Part shown: one piece after another, positions 26,522-35,211 of the stretch
Position numbering within the stretch: position 1 is the first letter of the stretch
Layout of the letters: each line of letters opens with the position of its first letter
DNA from: Lachnospiraceae bacterium
Lineage (GTDB): Bacteria; Bacillota; Clostridia; Lachnospirales; Lachnospiraceae
Length of the DNA stretch: 64,000 nucleotides
Direction: 5' to 3'
NCBI GenBank assembly: GCA_018056425.1
Contig: JAGPFR010000001.1
Location: 62,001-126,000 of the forward strand
Notes under the pieces: generated by a model
The model's database searches: none
What the model saw: the letters and a program-made list of their open reading frames with translations, nothing else
Told to the model about the DNA's origin: nothing
Made by a program: the position numbers and the translations under genes

Positions 26522-27031
26522 ATGAATAAAAAGAAAGCAATGTTTTTATCCCTCTCGGTTCTGGATATGGTTTTCAGAGTCGTGATGTGGGTGATAATAG
26601 TATATTTCGTGGTCAAAGGTGCCACCAGATGCTACGACCTCGGCTACAGAGTTTTTACCGAGGAGCCCGTTGCGCCCGTAGGTTACGGACGTGAGGTGAC
26701 CGTAGAGGTACCCGTCGATTTTAATGCCAAGGAGCTCGGCGAACTCTTTGAAGAAAAAGGTCTTTCAAGGGATGCGATCCTTTTTGCAATCCAGTATTAC
26801 GCTTCCGAATATCGTGAAGGCGTAAAGGGCGGTACATACACTTTCAGTACCGACCAGACCGCTGAAGAGATGTTTGCTCAGATGGCTGAGTTAAATGCAG
26901 TGGAAGAGGAGGCGGATGAAGCGATCCTCGCACCGCCGGTATCGGCATCCACGGAAAATATTACAGATGAATCTGCATTGACGGAAGAAGGCGAATCCGA
27001 AGAGCAGACAGAAAACACAGGGGAAAATTGA
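26522..27031 (+). CDS. short MltG/YceG-like membrane protein without the catalytic domain
   Basis: 169 residues: one membrane helix near residues 14-33, then a LysM-like domain typical of the MltG N-terminus (VEVPVDFNAKELGELFEEKGLSRDAI, then GVKGGTYTFSTDQTAEEMFAQM), then an acidic tail. Full MltG has over 300 residues and carries a catalytic Glu in a later domain that is absent here. Its place before yrrM and a U32 gene matches Bacillus yrrL (mltG), so it is a reduced MltG and not an unrelated protein. No transglycosylase activity is expected. A terminator follows. Confidence 0.82.
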   Translation: MNKKKAMFLSLSVLDMVFRVVMWVIIVYFVVKGATRCYDLGYRVFTEEPVAPVGYGREVTVEVPVDFNAKELGELFEEKGLSRDAILFAIQYYASEYREGVKGGTYTFSTDQTAEEMFAQMAELNAVEEEADEAILAPPVSASTENITDESALTEEGESEEQTENTGEN

Positions 27032-27042
27032 TCAAAATGTGG

Positions 27043-27067
27043 GGGCGTCCTTAGGGACGCCCTTTTT
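27043..27067 (+). terminator. terminator between the MltG-like gene and yrrM
   Basis: 8-bp stem GGGCGTCC / GGACGCCC with a 4-base loop and TTTTT, just before the yrrM start. Read-through or a promoter inside the upstream gene must supply yrrM. Confidence 0.85.
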
Positions 27068-27086
27068 AGGAAAAAAACACCGGATT

Positions 27087-27749
27087 ATGCATATAGATCG
27101 TACGGAAAAATTCATAGAGCTTACATCGCTTCCTCTTACGGACAGCCTTGAAGCGGTAAAAAGTGAAGCACTTGAAGGCGGAATTCCGATAATAAGACCT
27201 TCCGTCTGCGGACTTCTCAGATTCCTGATGGGATACGTAAAGCCCGTAAATATCCTGGAAGTGGGTACCGCTGTCGGCTTCTCCGCACTGCTTATGCACG
27301 AGTACGCACCGGATGCTGCGATAACCACTATAGAAAACTACGAACCCAGGATCGTCAAGGCAAAAGAAAACTTTGAGAGATATGCCGCAGGCAGCAAGCA
27401 CGGGATCAGGCTTCTCGAGGGAGATGCAGAGAAGATCCTTACGACGCTGGAAAGCGGATCGTATGATTTTATCTTCCTGGATTCTGCCAAGGCTCAGTAC
27501 ATCACATTCCTTCCCGAACTGATAAGGCTTCTTTCTCCGGGAGGAATGCTCGTTTCCGATAATTGTCTTCAGGACGGCGATGTTATCGAATCAAGATACG
27601 CCGTAAGGAGAAGGGACAGGACCATTCACGACAGGATGAGAATGTACCTGAGTGAAGTGGCATCGAATCCGCTTCTTACATCGGCAATACTACCTATGGC
27701 TGACGGCGTGACCGTCAGTTACAAGGCAGGAGGAAATAATGAACAATAA
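27087..27749 (+). CDS. SAM-dependent O-methyltransferase family protein (YrrM-like)
   Basis: 220 residues from ATG 27087; an in-frame ATG at 27039 would place the terminator hairpin in the coding region. Family features: LEVGTAVGFSALLMHEYAP (SAM loop), TTIENYEPRIVKAKENF, YDFIFLDSAKAQYI (metal/acid motif) and GGMLVSDNCLQDG. YrrM (TrmR) of Bacillus methylates 5-hydroxyuridine in tRNA; the adjacent U32 protein belongs to the family that makes that hydroxyuridine, so the two may act in sequence on U34. Confidence 0.88.
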   Translation: MHIDRTEKFIELTSLPLTDSLEAVKSEALEGGIPIIRPSVCGLLRFLMGYVKPVNILEVGTAVGFSALLMHEYAPDAAITTIENYEPRIVKAKENFERYAAGSKHGIRLLEGDAEKILTTLESGSYDFIFLDSAKAQYITFLPELIRLLSPGGMLVSDNCLQDGDVIESRYAVRRRDRTIHDRMRMYLSEVASNPLLTSAILPMADGVTVSYKAGGNNEQ

Positions 27750-28998
27750 GAAAAAGCCCGAACTCCTGCTTCCCGCGGGAGGACCGGATACATTTGAAAC
27801 AGCACTCAGATACGGAGCAGATGCCGTATACATGGGCGGCGAATTCTTTTCACTTCGTGCAAAGGCTCAGAATTTCGGCCTTGATGAGATGGCGGAGTGC
27901 ATTATAAAGGCACATGCTCAGGGGGTAAAGGTCTATATCACGGCCAATATCCTCGCGCATAACCATGATCTTAAGGATGCCGCAAAGTATTTTAAAGAGC
28001 TGTCGCAGATGCCCGAAACGCCCGATGCGATCCTTATAGCGGATCCCGGAATGTTCGATCTGTGTAAGGAAAACTGGCCTGAAAGCGTGATCCATATCTC
28101 GACCCAGGCCAACAATACAAATTATGCTACATGTAATTTCTGGTACAGACAGGGTGCAAGGAGAATAGTTGTCGGAAGAGAACTGTCCCTTAAGGAGATC
28201 TCAGAACTCAGGGCAAATATCCCTGCGGATATGGAGATAGAAGCATTTGTCCACGGCGCGATGTGCATATCATATTCGGGAAGATGCCTGCTTTCGTCTT
28301 ATATGACGGGGAGGGATTCGAACCGCGGAGCGTGCACACATCCCTGCAGATGGAAATATTATGTCTGTGAAGAGAGCAGACCCGGCGAATACATGCCCGT
28401 TGAGGAGAGCGAGAGAGGAACGTTCATATTCAGTTCAAGAGATCTGTGTATGATCGATCACCTTCCCGACATGATAAATGCCGGAATAGATTCCCTCAAA
28501 GTGGAAGGAAGGATGAAGAATCCCCTTTATGTTGCGTCGGTTGCAAGAACATACAGATGCGCGATAGATGATTATTTTGATTCGCCCGAACTGTATGAAT
28601 CGAGAAAAGAAGTCTACGCCGATCAGATATCCATGACTACGTTCAGGCCATACGGGACCGGTTTCTTCTACGGGAACCCCGGAAGTGACGGCCAGATATA
28701 TGACGGCACGACATATAAGAGCAAGGCAGTCTATCTGGGAAGCATAGAAACTGCCGAGTCTCAAGGTAGTGACACTGTTGTCACATTTATGCAAAAGAAT
28801 AAATTCTCTGTCGGAGATGAGATCCAGGTCATGAAACCGGACGGAAGCAATTTGAGAGCTAAGGCCGTTAAGATGTTCGGACCTGACGGAAACGAGATGG
28901 AGAATTGTCCACATGCCAGCGAAATGATCAAAGCTGTTTTGGAATGCGGAAAGGAGGCACGCCCCGAAGCGGGGGATGTGATGAGGCTCGTACTGTAA
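27739..28998 (+). CDS. U32 peptidase-family protein, probable tRNA hydroxylation protein
   Basis: 419 residues. Features: ELLLPAGGPDTFETALRYGADAVYMGG, AFVHGAMCISYSGRCLLSSYMTGRDSNRG in two segments, then GACTHPCRWKYYV: the conserved cysteines of the U32 signature, thought to bind an iron-sulfur cluster. Homologues TrhP/YrrN-YrrO form 5-hydroxyuridine in tRNA. An AGGAGG site precedes ATG 27739, which overlaps yrrM by 11 bases. Annotation as a peptidase is historical. Confidence 0.9.
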   Translation: MNNKKKPELLLPAGGPDTFETALRYGADAVYMGGEFFSLRAKAQNFGLDEMAECIIKAHAQGVKVYITANILAHNHDLKDAAKYFKELSQMPETPDAILIADPGMFDLCKENWPESVIHISTQANNTNYATCNFWYRQGARRIVVGRELSLKEISELRANIPADMEIEAFVHGAMCISYSGRCLLSSYMTGRDSNRGACTHPCRWKYYVCEESRPGEYMPVEESERGTFIFSSRDLCMIDHLPDMINAGIDSLKVEGRMKNPLYVASVARTYRCAIDDYFDSPELYESRKEVYADQISMTTFRPYGTGFFYGNPGSDGQIYDGTTYKSKAVYLGSIETAESQGSDTVVTFMQKNKFSVGDEIQVMKPDGSNLRAKAVKMFGPDGNEMENCPHASEMIKAVLECGKEARPEAGDVMRLVL

Positions 28999-29019
28999 AG
29001 AGCCCGAGAGGTATTTGTT

Positions 29020-30384
29020 ATGAGTAATGATAGAAAAACACGTTCCGGAAATGACCGTATGCCGGAAAGACCCATATATTACAACGAAAATGATTATGAC
29101 GGATATGTAGATTACGATGCAAGAAGGCCCGGACCATCAAGGCAGGGTGGCAGCAGGCGCCCCGCAGGCAGAACCGACGGCCGTATGTACAGGGAAGACG
29201 TAAACGGATATGAGAGAAACAGGCCGCAGTATGAGCCCGTAGATAACAGGGTTCGACGTAAGGCACCCTCCCGTCCCGAAGATGTAAGACGTCGTACGGA
29301 AGATGTTAGACGCCGCCCTGAGCCGAGATACCGCGAAGATGCATATGATGACAGGCGCAGAAGAGGCAGAAAGGAAAAGCCTCGCAGGAAAAAGAGAAAT
29401 CCTTTCAAGAGCTTTTTGGTCACCATATTTGTCTGTGCTCTGATCATCCTTGCGATCGGACTCGGAGTTTCCTATGCCATGACCAGGAAGGCGTACGGAA
29501 TGATGAAATATGAATCTGCAGGTGACCTTGATAAGGAAGCGCTCAGTGCGGACGGAGTAACCAATATACTTCTTATCGGGAATGACTCGAGGCTTAACGG
29601 AGAGGACGGAAGAAGTGATGCGATGATCCTTGTTTCGATCTCCAAGACGAGCGGAAAGATCCTGATGACCTCGATCCTCAGGGATGTATATGTGGAGATA
29701 CCCGGATTCGGTTCCAACAGACTAAATGCAGCATATGCTTTCGGCGGTCCCGAACTTCTCATGGAGACCATCGAGAAGAATTTCGATATTCCGGTTAACA
29801 GATATGTTCTGGTCAATTTCGAGGCGTTTGCAGGAGTTGTAGATGCCGTAGGCGGTGTTGATATCGAACTTACTGCCGAGGAGATCGGATGGGTCAACGC
29901 TTATCTGAACGAGTATAACGAACTTACGGGTCACGAATTCGGATATAATTATCTGACGGAAACGGAGCCCGGAGTCATTCATCTGAACGGCCCCCAGGCG
30001 CTTGCATATTCAAGAAACAGATATGTGGGAACCGATTTCGGCCGTACCGAGCGTCAGAGAAAGGTAATGGAGGAGATAATCAAGAAGCTGCCCGCTGCTC
30101 TTCTGACCAATATGGACGGGCTGATGGAAGGTCTTTGTCCGAACCTTACCACGAATCTTACCCTGAATGAGTGCTACGGACTGGTACTCAGACTTCCCTT
30201 CATCATCAAATATGAAAGAATGAGCGGAAGCATCCCTCTTGAGGGCACCTGGTGGGATCAGAACATCGACGGCATGGCTGTTCTCGGAATAGATTTCGAA
30301 GCTAATAAGTCATATCTTCACGATAATCTTTACGTTAAACCCGAAAAGGAAGCACCGGAAGAGGAAGCAGAGTCCGACGGTTGA
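29020..30384 (+). CDS. LytR-CpsA-Psr family cell-wall polymer ligase
   Basis: 454 residues. A long Arg-rich cytoplasmic segment (about 1-130, with RPEDVRRRTEDVRRRPE repeats) precedes one membrane helix (about 131-155) and the extracellular LCP domain: NILLIGNDSR, RSDAMILVSI, SILRDVYVEIPGFGSNRLNAAYAFGG, VGGVDIELT, and AYSRNRYVGTDFGRTERQR. LCP enzymes attach teichoic acid or capsule polymers to peptidoglycan. Followed by a hairpin. Confidence 0.92.
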   Translation: MSNDRKTRSGNDRMPERPIYYNENDYDGYVDYDARRPGPSRQGGSRRPAGRTDGRMYREDVNGYERNRPQYEPVDNRVRRKAPSRPEDVRRRTEDVRRRPEPRYREDAYDDRRRRGRKEKPRRKKRNPFKSFLVTIFVCALIILAIGLGVSYAMTRKAYGMMKYESAGDLDKEALSADGVTNILLIGNDSRLNGEDGRSDAMILVSISKTSGKILMTSILRDVYVEIPGFGSNRLNAAYAFGGPELLMETIEKNFDIPVNRYVLVNFEAFAGVVDAVGGVDIELTAEEIGWVNAYLNEYNELTGHEFGYNYLTETEPGVIHLNGPQALAYSRNRYVGTDFGRTERQRKVMEEIIKKLPAALLTNMDGLMEGLCPNLTTNLTLNECYGLVLRLPFIIKYERMSGSIPLEGTWWDQNIDGMAVLGIDFEANKSYLHDNLYVKPEKEAPEEEAESDG

Positions 30385-30390
30385 TGACAG

Positions 30391-30421
30391 GCGGCGTATT
30401 TTTCATTGAAAAATACGCCGC
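30391..30421 (+). terminator. hairpin after the LCP gene, possible terminator
   Basis: About 14-bp stem GCGGCGTATTTTTC / GAAAAATACGCCGC. The U stretch lies inside the stem and no T-run follows, so it is atypical and termination is uncertain. Confidence 0.55.
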
Positions 30422-30492
30422 TTATGTATAAAATCAGTTATGTGTATGCCCTAAAAAGAGGGTCTTTCCGACCCGGATGAAGGAGTGCTTTT

Positions 30493-32604
30493 ATGTACGA
30501 AAATGTAAATGTAGAAGAGATATTCGGTTCCAAGGTCTTTACTCTCGGTAAGATGAGAGAAAGACTTCCTGAAGCCGTATTTAAGGAGGTCAGATCCGTG
30601 ATGCAGCACGGCGGCGAACTTTCCAGAAAGTCCGCTGATGTTGTTGCAGGTGCCATGAAAGACTGGGCCATCGAAAACGGTGCGACCCATTATACCCACT
30701 GGTTCCAGCCTCTTACCGGAATTACCGCAGAGAAGCATGATGCTTTCATTTCCCATCCCGATTCAAACGGAAGAATGATCATGGATTTCTCCGGAAAAGA
30801 GCTCATCAAGGGTGAACCCGATGCATCATCATTTCCTTCGGGCGGACTCAGAGCAACCTTCGAAGCAAGAGGATATACGGTATGGGATATCACTTCCCCC
30901 GCATTCCTTAAGGAAGATGCAACCGGTGTGATCCTCTGTATTCCCACAGCATTCTGTTCGTATACCGGAGAAGCACTCGATAAGAAAACTCCTCTCCTTC
31001 GTTCAATGGAGGCAGTTTCCGAGCAGGCTCTCAGGATCGTTAAATTATTCGGAGATACTGCGTCCAAGAAAGTTACTCCTTCCGTAGGACCCGAGCAGGA
31101 GTACTTCCTTGTGGACAGAGATAAGTATTTGAGACGTCCCGATATGGTCTTTGCGGGAAGAACTCTCTTCGGAGCACCCGCTCCCAAGGGCCAGGAGATG
31201 GACGATCATTATTTCGGTGCCATCAGAGAAAGAATCGGAGCATTCATGAGAGATCTGAACCTCGAGCTCTGGAAACTCGGTGTTACCGCCAAGACCCAGC
31301 ATAACGAAGCAGCTCCCGCCCAGCACGAGCTTGCTCCCATATATGAGACCGCAAATATTGCTGTTGACCACAACCAGATAATCATGGAAACCATGAAGAA
31401 GGTTGCGGAGAGAAGAGGACTTCACTGCCTGTTAAATGAGAAGCCTTATGAAGGTGTAAACGGATCCGGTAAGCACAATAACTGGTCACTTACCACCGAC
31501 ACGGGTGTCAATCTTCTTGATCCTGGAGAGGCTCCCGAGGCAAACGTAAGATTCCTTCTCGTATTATCCTGCATTCTCAAAGCAGTTGACGATCATGCGG
31601 ATCTTCTCAGACAGAGTGCCGCTAATGTAGGCAACGAGCACAGACTCGGTGCGGATGAGGCACCTCCCGCTATCATCTCCGTATTCCTCGGTGAGCAGCT
31701 TGAGGATGTCGTAAGACAGCTTGTTGAAACCGGCGCTGCAGATCACTCCATTCACGGCGGCAAACTTATGACAGGCGTGTCAACTCTTTCGGATATCGAG
31801 AAGGATGCGACCGACAGAAACCGTACCTCACCTTTTGCTTTTACCGGAAATAAATTCGAATTCCGTATGGTCGGAAGTTCCGACTCCATTGCGGATGCAA
31901 ATACCGCTATCAACACCATCGTGGCAGAGGCTTTCTGTGATGCGGCGGATGAGCTTGAGAAGGCAGATAATTTCGAACTTGCCGTTCACGACCTTATCAA
32001 GAAGAATCTGACCGATCATGTAAGGATCATATTCTCCGGAGACGGATATTCGGATGCATGGGTTGAAGAAGCTGCAAAGCGCGGACTTCCCAATATCCGT
32101 ACCATGGTCGATGCAGCATCCGCACTTACAACCGACAGAAGCGTAAAACTGTTCGAGAGATTCGGAATCTATACCAAGGTAGAGCTTGAATCCCGCGAAG
32201 AGATCGTTTACGAGACCTATTCCAAGAGCATCAATATCGAGTCAAATGTCATGATAGGAATGGCAAGAAAGCTATATATTCCTGCAGTTGTTAAGTATGA
32301 GAAGGTTCTTGCAGATACGATCAACCAGCTAAAAAATGCCGGACTTGATCCTGTTGCTGAAAGCGAGATCCTTGCAGAGATCTCATCACAGCTTAATCTC
32401 GTTCTTAAGGCAGTGGAAAAACTCGAGAAGGTAACTTCGGAGGCAAAGGCTATGAAGTACGGCAAGGAGCAGGCTGCTTCCTACAGAGACAATGTCGTAC
32501 CCGCAATGGCCCGGCTCAGAGCTCCCGTTGATAAGCTTGAGACTCTTGTGGATAAGAGAATGTGGCCCGTACCTACCTACGAGGATCTGATGTTTGAGGT
32601 ATAA
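30493..32604 (+). CDS. glnN: type III glutamine synthetase
   Basis: 703 residues, the length of GSIII. Makes glutamine from glutamate and ammonia with ATP. Family segments: FGSKVFTLGKMRERLP, HWFQPLTG, SFPSGGLRATFEARGYT, GPEQEYFLVD, KTQHNEAAPAQHELAPIYE and NGSGKHNNWSL. A strong GAAGGAG site precedes ATG 30493. The 5' leader holds a small GGGTC/GACCC hairpin (30460-30474) just before the ribosome site; I do not recognise it as a known riboswitch. Confidence 0.96.
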   Translation: MYENVNVEEIFGSKVFTLGKMRERLPEAVFKEVRSVMQHGGELSRKSADVVAGAMKDWAIENGATHYTHWFQPLTGITAEKHDAFISHPDSNGRMIMDFSGKELIKGEPDASSFPSGGLRATFEARGYTVWDITSPAFLKEDATGVILCIPTAFCSYTGEALDKKTPLLRSMEAVSEQALRIVKLFGDTASKKVTPSVGPEQEYFLVDRDKYLRRPDMVFAGRTLFGAPAPKGQEMDDHYFGAIRERIGAFMRDLNLELWKLGVTAKTQHNEAAPAQHELAPIYETANIAVDHNQIIMETMKKVAERRGLHCLLNEKPYEGVNGSGKHNNWSLTTDTGVNLLDPGEAPEANVRFLLVLSCILKAVDDHADLLRQSAANVGNEHRLGADEAPPAIISVFLGEQLEDVVRQLVETGAADHSIHGGKLMTGVSTLSDIEKDATDRNRTSPFAFTGNKFEFRMVGSSDSIADANTAINTIVAEAFCDAADELEKADNFELAVHDLIKKNLTDHVRIIFSGDGYSDAWVEEAAKRGLPNIRTMVDAASALTTDRSVKLFERFGIYTKVELESREEIVYETYSKSINIESNVMIGMARKLYIPAVVKYEKVLADTINQLKNAGLDPVAESEILAEISSQLNLVLKAVEKLEKVTSEAKAMKYGKEQAASYRDNVVPAMARLRAPVDKLETLVDKRMWPVPTYEDLMFEV

Positions 32605-32623
32605 GTCACTGAAGAGGTAATTC

Positions 32624-33934
32624 ATGGATCACATTACATCAAGATTATTGATATACGGCTCGCTTCCCGAAGATTCTATACTTATGCAGCTGTCGCAGGT
32701 ATGCAGAAAAGTAAGGAGCGGAAGATATGATCTCGGAACCGAGACCGGGATCGTTTATGCCCAGATCAAGAGAATACTTGAAATATCCACGGATTATGCG
32801 TTTGACCATAATCTCTGGCAGAATTACCTGACTTATTTGCTTGTTACCGCAGAAAATCCCTTTACGCTCACTGCCGAGAAGACCGGCGGAAGCGAGGGCA
32901 GCGTAAATCATTTTGCCAAGAATGATTTTGCGGCGTTCATCGAACTCTTTCACTATGACTTTACCTGGCTTGAGGATATCCTCGAGACGGATGTATTCAG
33001 TACCATAACCAATTACAGGGCCATCGAAAAGCCGGCTCTTATGTATAATGGAAATGTCAGCGAGAAAGTAAGGGCACTTTCCGATAAGCTTGCGGGGGCG
33101 CAAAGTCCCGATGAATTCTTTTCCGTAATAACCGGATTCTACAGGGATTACGGTGTCGGAATGTTCGGATTGAACAAGGCATTCAGGATAGCCGAAGCAC
33201 CTGACGGAACGGTTATTTTTAAACCCGTTGCGAACATGGAGCATGTTGTGCTATCGGATCTTCACGGATACGAGCTTCAGAAAGAGAAACTCATCCGCAA
33301 TACCGAAGCATTTGTCGAGGGAAGAAAGGCAAATAACGTCCTTCTGTTCGGTGACAGCGGAACCGGTAAGTCCACAAGCATCAAGGCAATCGTGAACGAA
33401 TACTATGACCGCGGTCTTAGAATGATCGAGATATATAAGTATCAGTTCAGGAATTTAAGCCAGCTTATCAGCCAGATCAAGAACCGCAATTACAAATTCA
33501 TCATATATATGGACGATCTTTCTTTTGAAGAGGACGAATCCGATTATAAATTCCTGAAGGCTGTCATCGAGGGCGGTCTTGAGACCAAGCCTTCGAATAT
33601 CCTGATATATGCAACTTCCAACAGACGTCACCTGATCCGCGAAATGTGGGCCGACAGGGACGATATGGAGCAGAACGCCGATATCCACAGATCGGATACC
33701 ATGGAAGAAAAGCTTTCACTTGCAAACCGCTTCGGAGTTACCATCGGATATTACAAGCCGGACCGCAATCTTTACCATTCGATCGTCAGGGCTCTTGCCG
33801 ACCGGAACGGTATTCATATGGAGGATGACAAGCTGTTCCTTCTCAGTGATCAATGGGAGATGAGCCATGGCGGAGTATCGGGCAGAACTGCGGGACAGTT
33901 CATAAGTCATCTGTTGTCCGAGCCCGAAAAATAA
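32624..33934 (+). CDS. DUF815 AAA-type ATPase
   Basis: 436 residues. The N-terminal ~200 residues are unassigned. The C-terminal half is the DUF815 P-loop ATPase: NNVLLFGDSGTGKSTSIKAIV (Walker A), KFIIYMDDLSFEEDESDYKFLK (Walker B), and ILIYATSNRRHLIRE (sensor 1). Substrate and role are unknown. It starts 19 bases after glnN with its own GAAGAGG site, so it is cotranscribed with glutamine synthetase. Confidence 0.88.
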   Translation: MDHITSRLLIYGSLPEDSILMQLSQVCRKVRSGRYDLGTETGIVYAQIKRILEISTDYAFDHNLWQNYLTYLLVTAENPFTLTAEKTGGSEGSVNHFAKNDFAAFIELFHYDFTWLEDILETDVFSTITNYRAIEKPALMYNGNVSEKVRALSDKLAGAQSPDEFFSVITGFYRDYGVGMFGLNKAFRIAEAPDGTVIFKPVANMEHVVLSDLHGYELQKEKLIRNTEAFVEGRKANNVLLFGDSGTGKSTSIKAIVNEYYDRGLRMIEIYKYQFRNLSQLISQIKNRNYKFIIYMDDLSFEEDESDYKFLKAVIEGGLETKPSNILIYATSNRRHLIREMWADRDDMEQNADIHRSDTMEEKLSLANRFGVTIGYYKPDRNLYHSIVRALADRNGIHMEDDKLFLLSDQWEMSHGGVSGRTAGQFISHLLSEPEK

Positions 33935-33947
33935 TTCAAAAAAGTTC

Positions 33948-33976
33948 TTGCATATTTCGGAGCTTTTATATATAAT
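33948..33976 (+). promoter_or_regulatory. SigA promoter of tRNA-Gln
   Basis: TTGCAT (33948) and TATAAT (33971) separated by 17 bases, 20 bases before the mature tRNA 5' end. Confidence 0.85.
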
Positions 33977-33995
33977 GTATTTTCGTAATGCAAAT

Positions 33996-34068
33996 AGGGC
34001 TATAGCCAAATGGTAAGGCAGCGGATTCTGATTCCGTCATTTTCAAGGTTCGAGTCCTTGTAGCCCTG
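33996..34068 (+). tRNA. tRNA-Gln (anticodon CUG)
   Basis: Cloverleaf fits: acceptor AGGGCTA/TAGCCCT, D stem GCC/GGC, anticodon loop TTCTGAT giving CUG, T arm CAAGG-TTCGAGT-CCTTG, discriminator G. CCA is not encoded. Promoter upstream, terminator downstream. Confidence 0.95.
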
Positions 34069-34074
34069 CTCAAA

Positions 34075-34104
34075 GCCGAGGAAACCGTCCTCGGCATTTT
34101 TTTA
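34075..34104 (+). terminator. terminator after tRNA-Gln
   Basis: 8-bp stem GCCGAGGA / TCCTCGGC with a 5-base loop and a seven-T tail. Confidence 0.92.
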
Positions 34105-34126
34105 ACCATTTATAGGAGTTACGTTA

Positions 34127-35200
34127 TTGGACGGAAATAATTACCAATTCGAACCGCAGTGGTATCCGCAGAACGGTTTCGGAATGCCTCGGTTTCCTTT
34201 TTTTGATGAGCGTGCCACGAGAAAGCATTTCAGCAATATCGGAATGAGCTATTTTACATTCTGGATCATTTCGATAATTGTAGGTAACGCAATTGCATTG
34301 TTTCTATACTTCTTTTTCCCCGAAGCTACGGAAATTTATCTGGTCAAGATACTTGTGGGAATATTGCCGATGTATGTTGTGGGGACCCCGTTATGCAGGC
34401 TTATGCTGGAAAGGGTTCCGGCGGAAGCACCGCAGAAAACATCGTGGGACTTCTGGCAGATCATCGGCGGATTTGCGGTTGCTTACAGTATGATACGCAT
34501 CGGCGATATCATAGGTACATATATAGGAACTGTAATCGAGGAATTTTTCCCGAGTGCCACTGCCGCTACCAATAATGTTCAGGAACTGGTAATGACGGGT
34601 GAGATGTGGGTCAACGTTCTTGCAATGGTCATTGTGGGCCCGATTGTCGAGGAACTCCTTTTCAGAAAATTCCTTTGCGACAGACTTAAACCCTACGGCG
34701 ACTGGGTCACCATTCTCGTCACCGGTCTTATGTTCGGCGTGTTCCACGGAAACGTAACACAGGGTGTATATGCTTTTTTGCTGGGTGCATTTCTTGCGTA
34801 TGTATATCTGAGAACCGGAAACATCTTCCTTACTATCGGTTATCATATAGCCGTTAACTTCATGGGAAGTGTAATACCCATGCTGCTCATTAATTTTACG
34901 GATACAGATGCATTGGATGCAGCCCTCACATCCGGAGACACTTTGGAACTCATGGAGTTTATCAGTGAAAATCCTGTCTCATTTTTCGGATATATGGGAT
35001 TTATCCTTCTCGTCTATATATTGATAGTTGCCGGTCTGGCTGTTTTTATAGCTACACTTGCCAGAGGACGGATCATTATCAGACCGGGCAGACTCAGCAT
35101 TCCTTCCGGCAAGAGATTTTCCTGCATCATCTTAAACACCGGTATGATACTGTTTCTTCTGGGAGGATTGGCCGAGATATTGTATTCCACATTTGCATAA
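34127..35200 (+). CDS. CPBP-family intramembrane metalloprotease
   Basis: 357 residues with several membrane helices. The catalytic CPBP (Rce1-like) motifs are all present: GPIVEELLFRKF (EExxxR), GLMFGVFHGNV (FxxxH) and IGYHIAVNF (HxxxN/B). Such proteases process or modify membrane substrates, often linked to bacteriocin immunity or prenylated peptides; the target here is unknown. The start is TTG 34127 with TAGGAG upstream. A thioesterase gene follows after 11 bases. Confidence 0.88.
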   Translation: MDGNNYQFEPQWYPQNGFGMPRFPFFDERATRKHFSNIGMSYFTFWIISIIVGNAIALFLYFFFPEATEIYLVKILVGILPMYVVGTPLCRLMLERVPAEAPQKTSWDFWQIIGGFAVAYSMIRIGDIIGTYIGTVIEEFFPSATAATNNVQELVMTGEMWVNVLAMVIVGPIVEELLFRKFLCDRLKPYGDWVTILVTGLMFGVFHGNVTQGVYAFLLGAFLAYVYLRTGNIFLTIGYHIAVNFMGSVIPMLLINFTDTDALDAALTSGDTLELMEFISENPVSFFGYMGFILLVYILIVAGLAVFIATLARGRIIIRPGRLSIPSGKRFSCIILNTGMILFLLGGLAEILYSTFA

Positions 35201-35211
35201 GGAGAAGTTAT

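Noticed and set aside
28755-28790. GTGACACTGTTGTCAC palindrome resembling the repeat at 11941
   Set aside because: It lies inside the U32 coding sequence, is short, and lacks the GGGTCGGACCC core.
29150-29400. Arg-rich repeats in the LCP protein as a possible nucleic-acid-binding domain
   Set aside because: Charged cytoplasmic extensions are common in clostridial LCP proteins; nothing specific supports nucleic-acid binding.
30430-30490. Possible riboswitch ahead of glnN
   Set aside because: Only a 5-bp hairpin is visible, and nothing matches a known glutamine or other riboswitch architecture.
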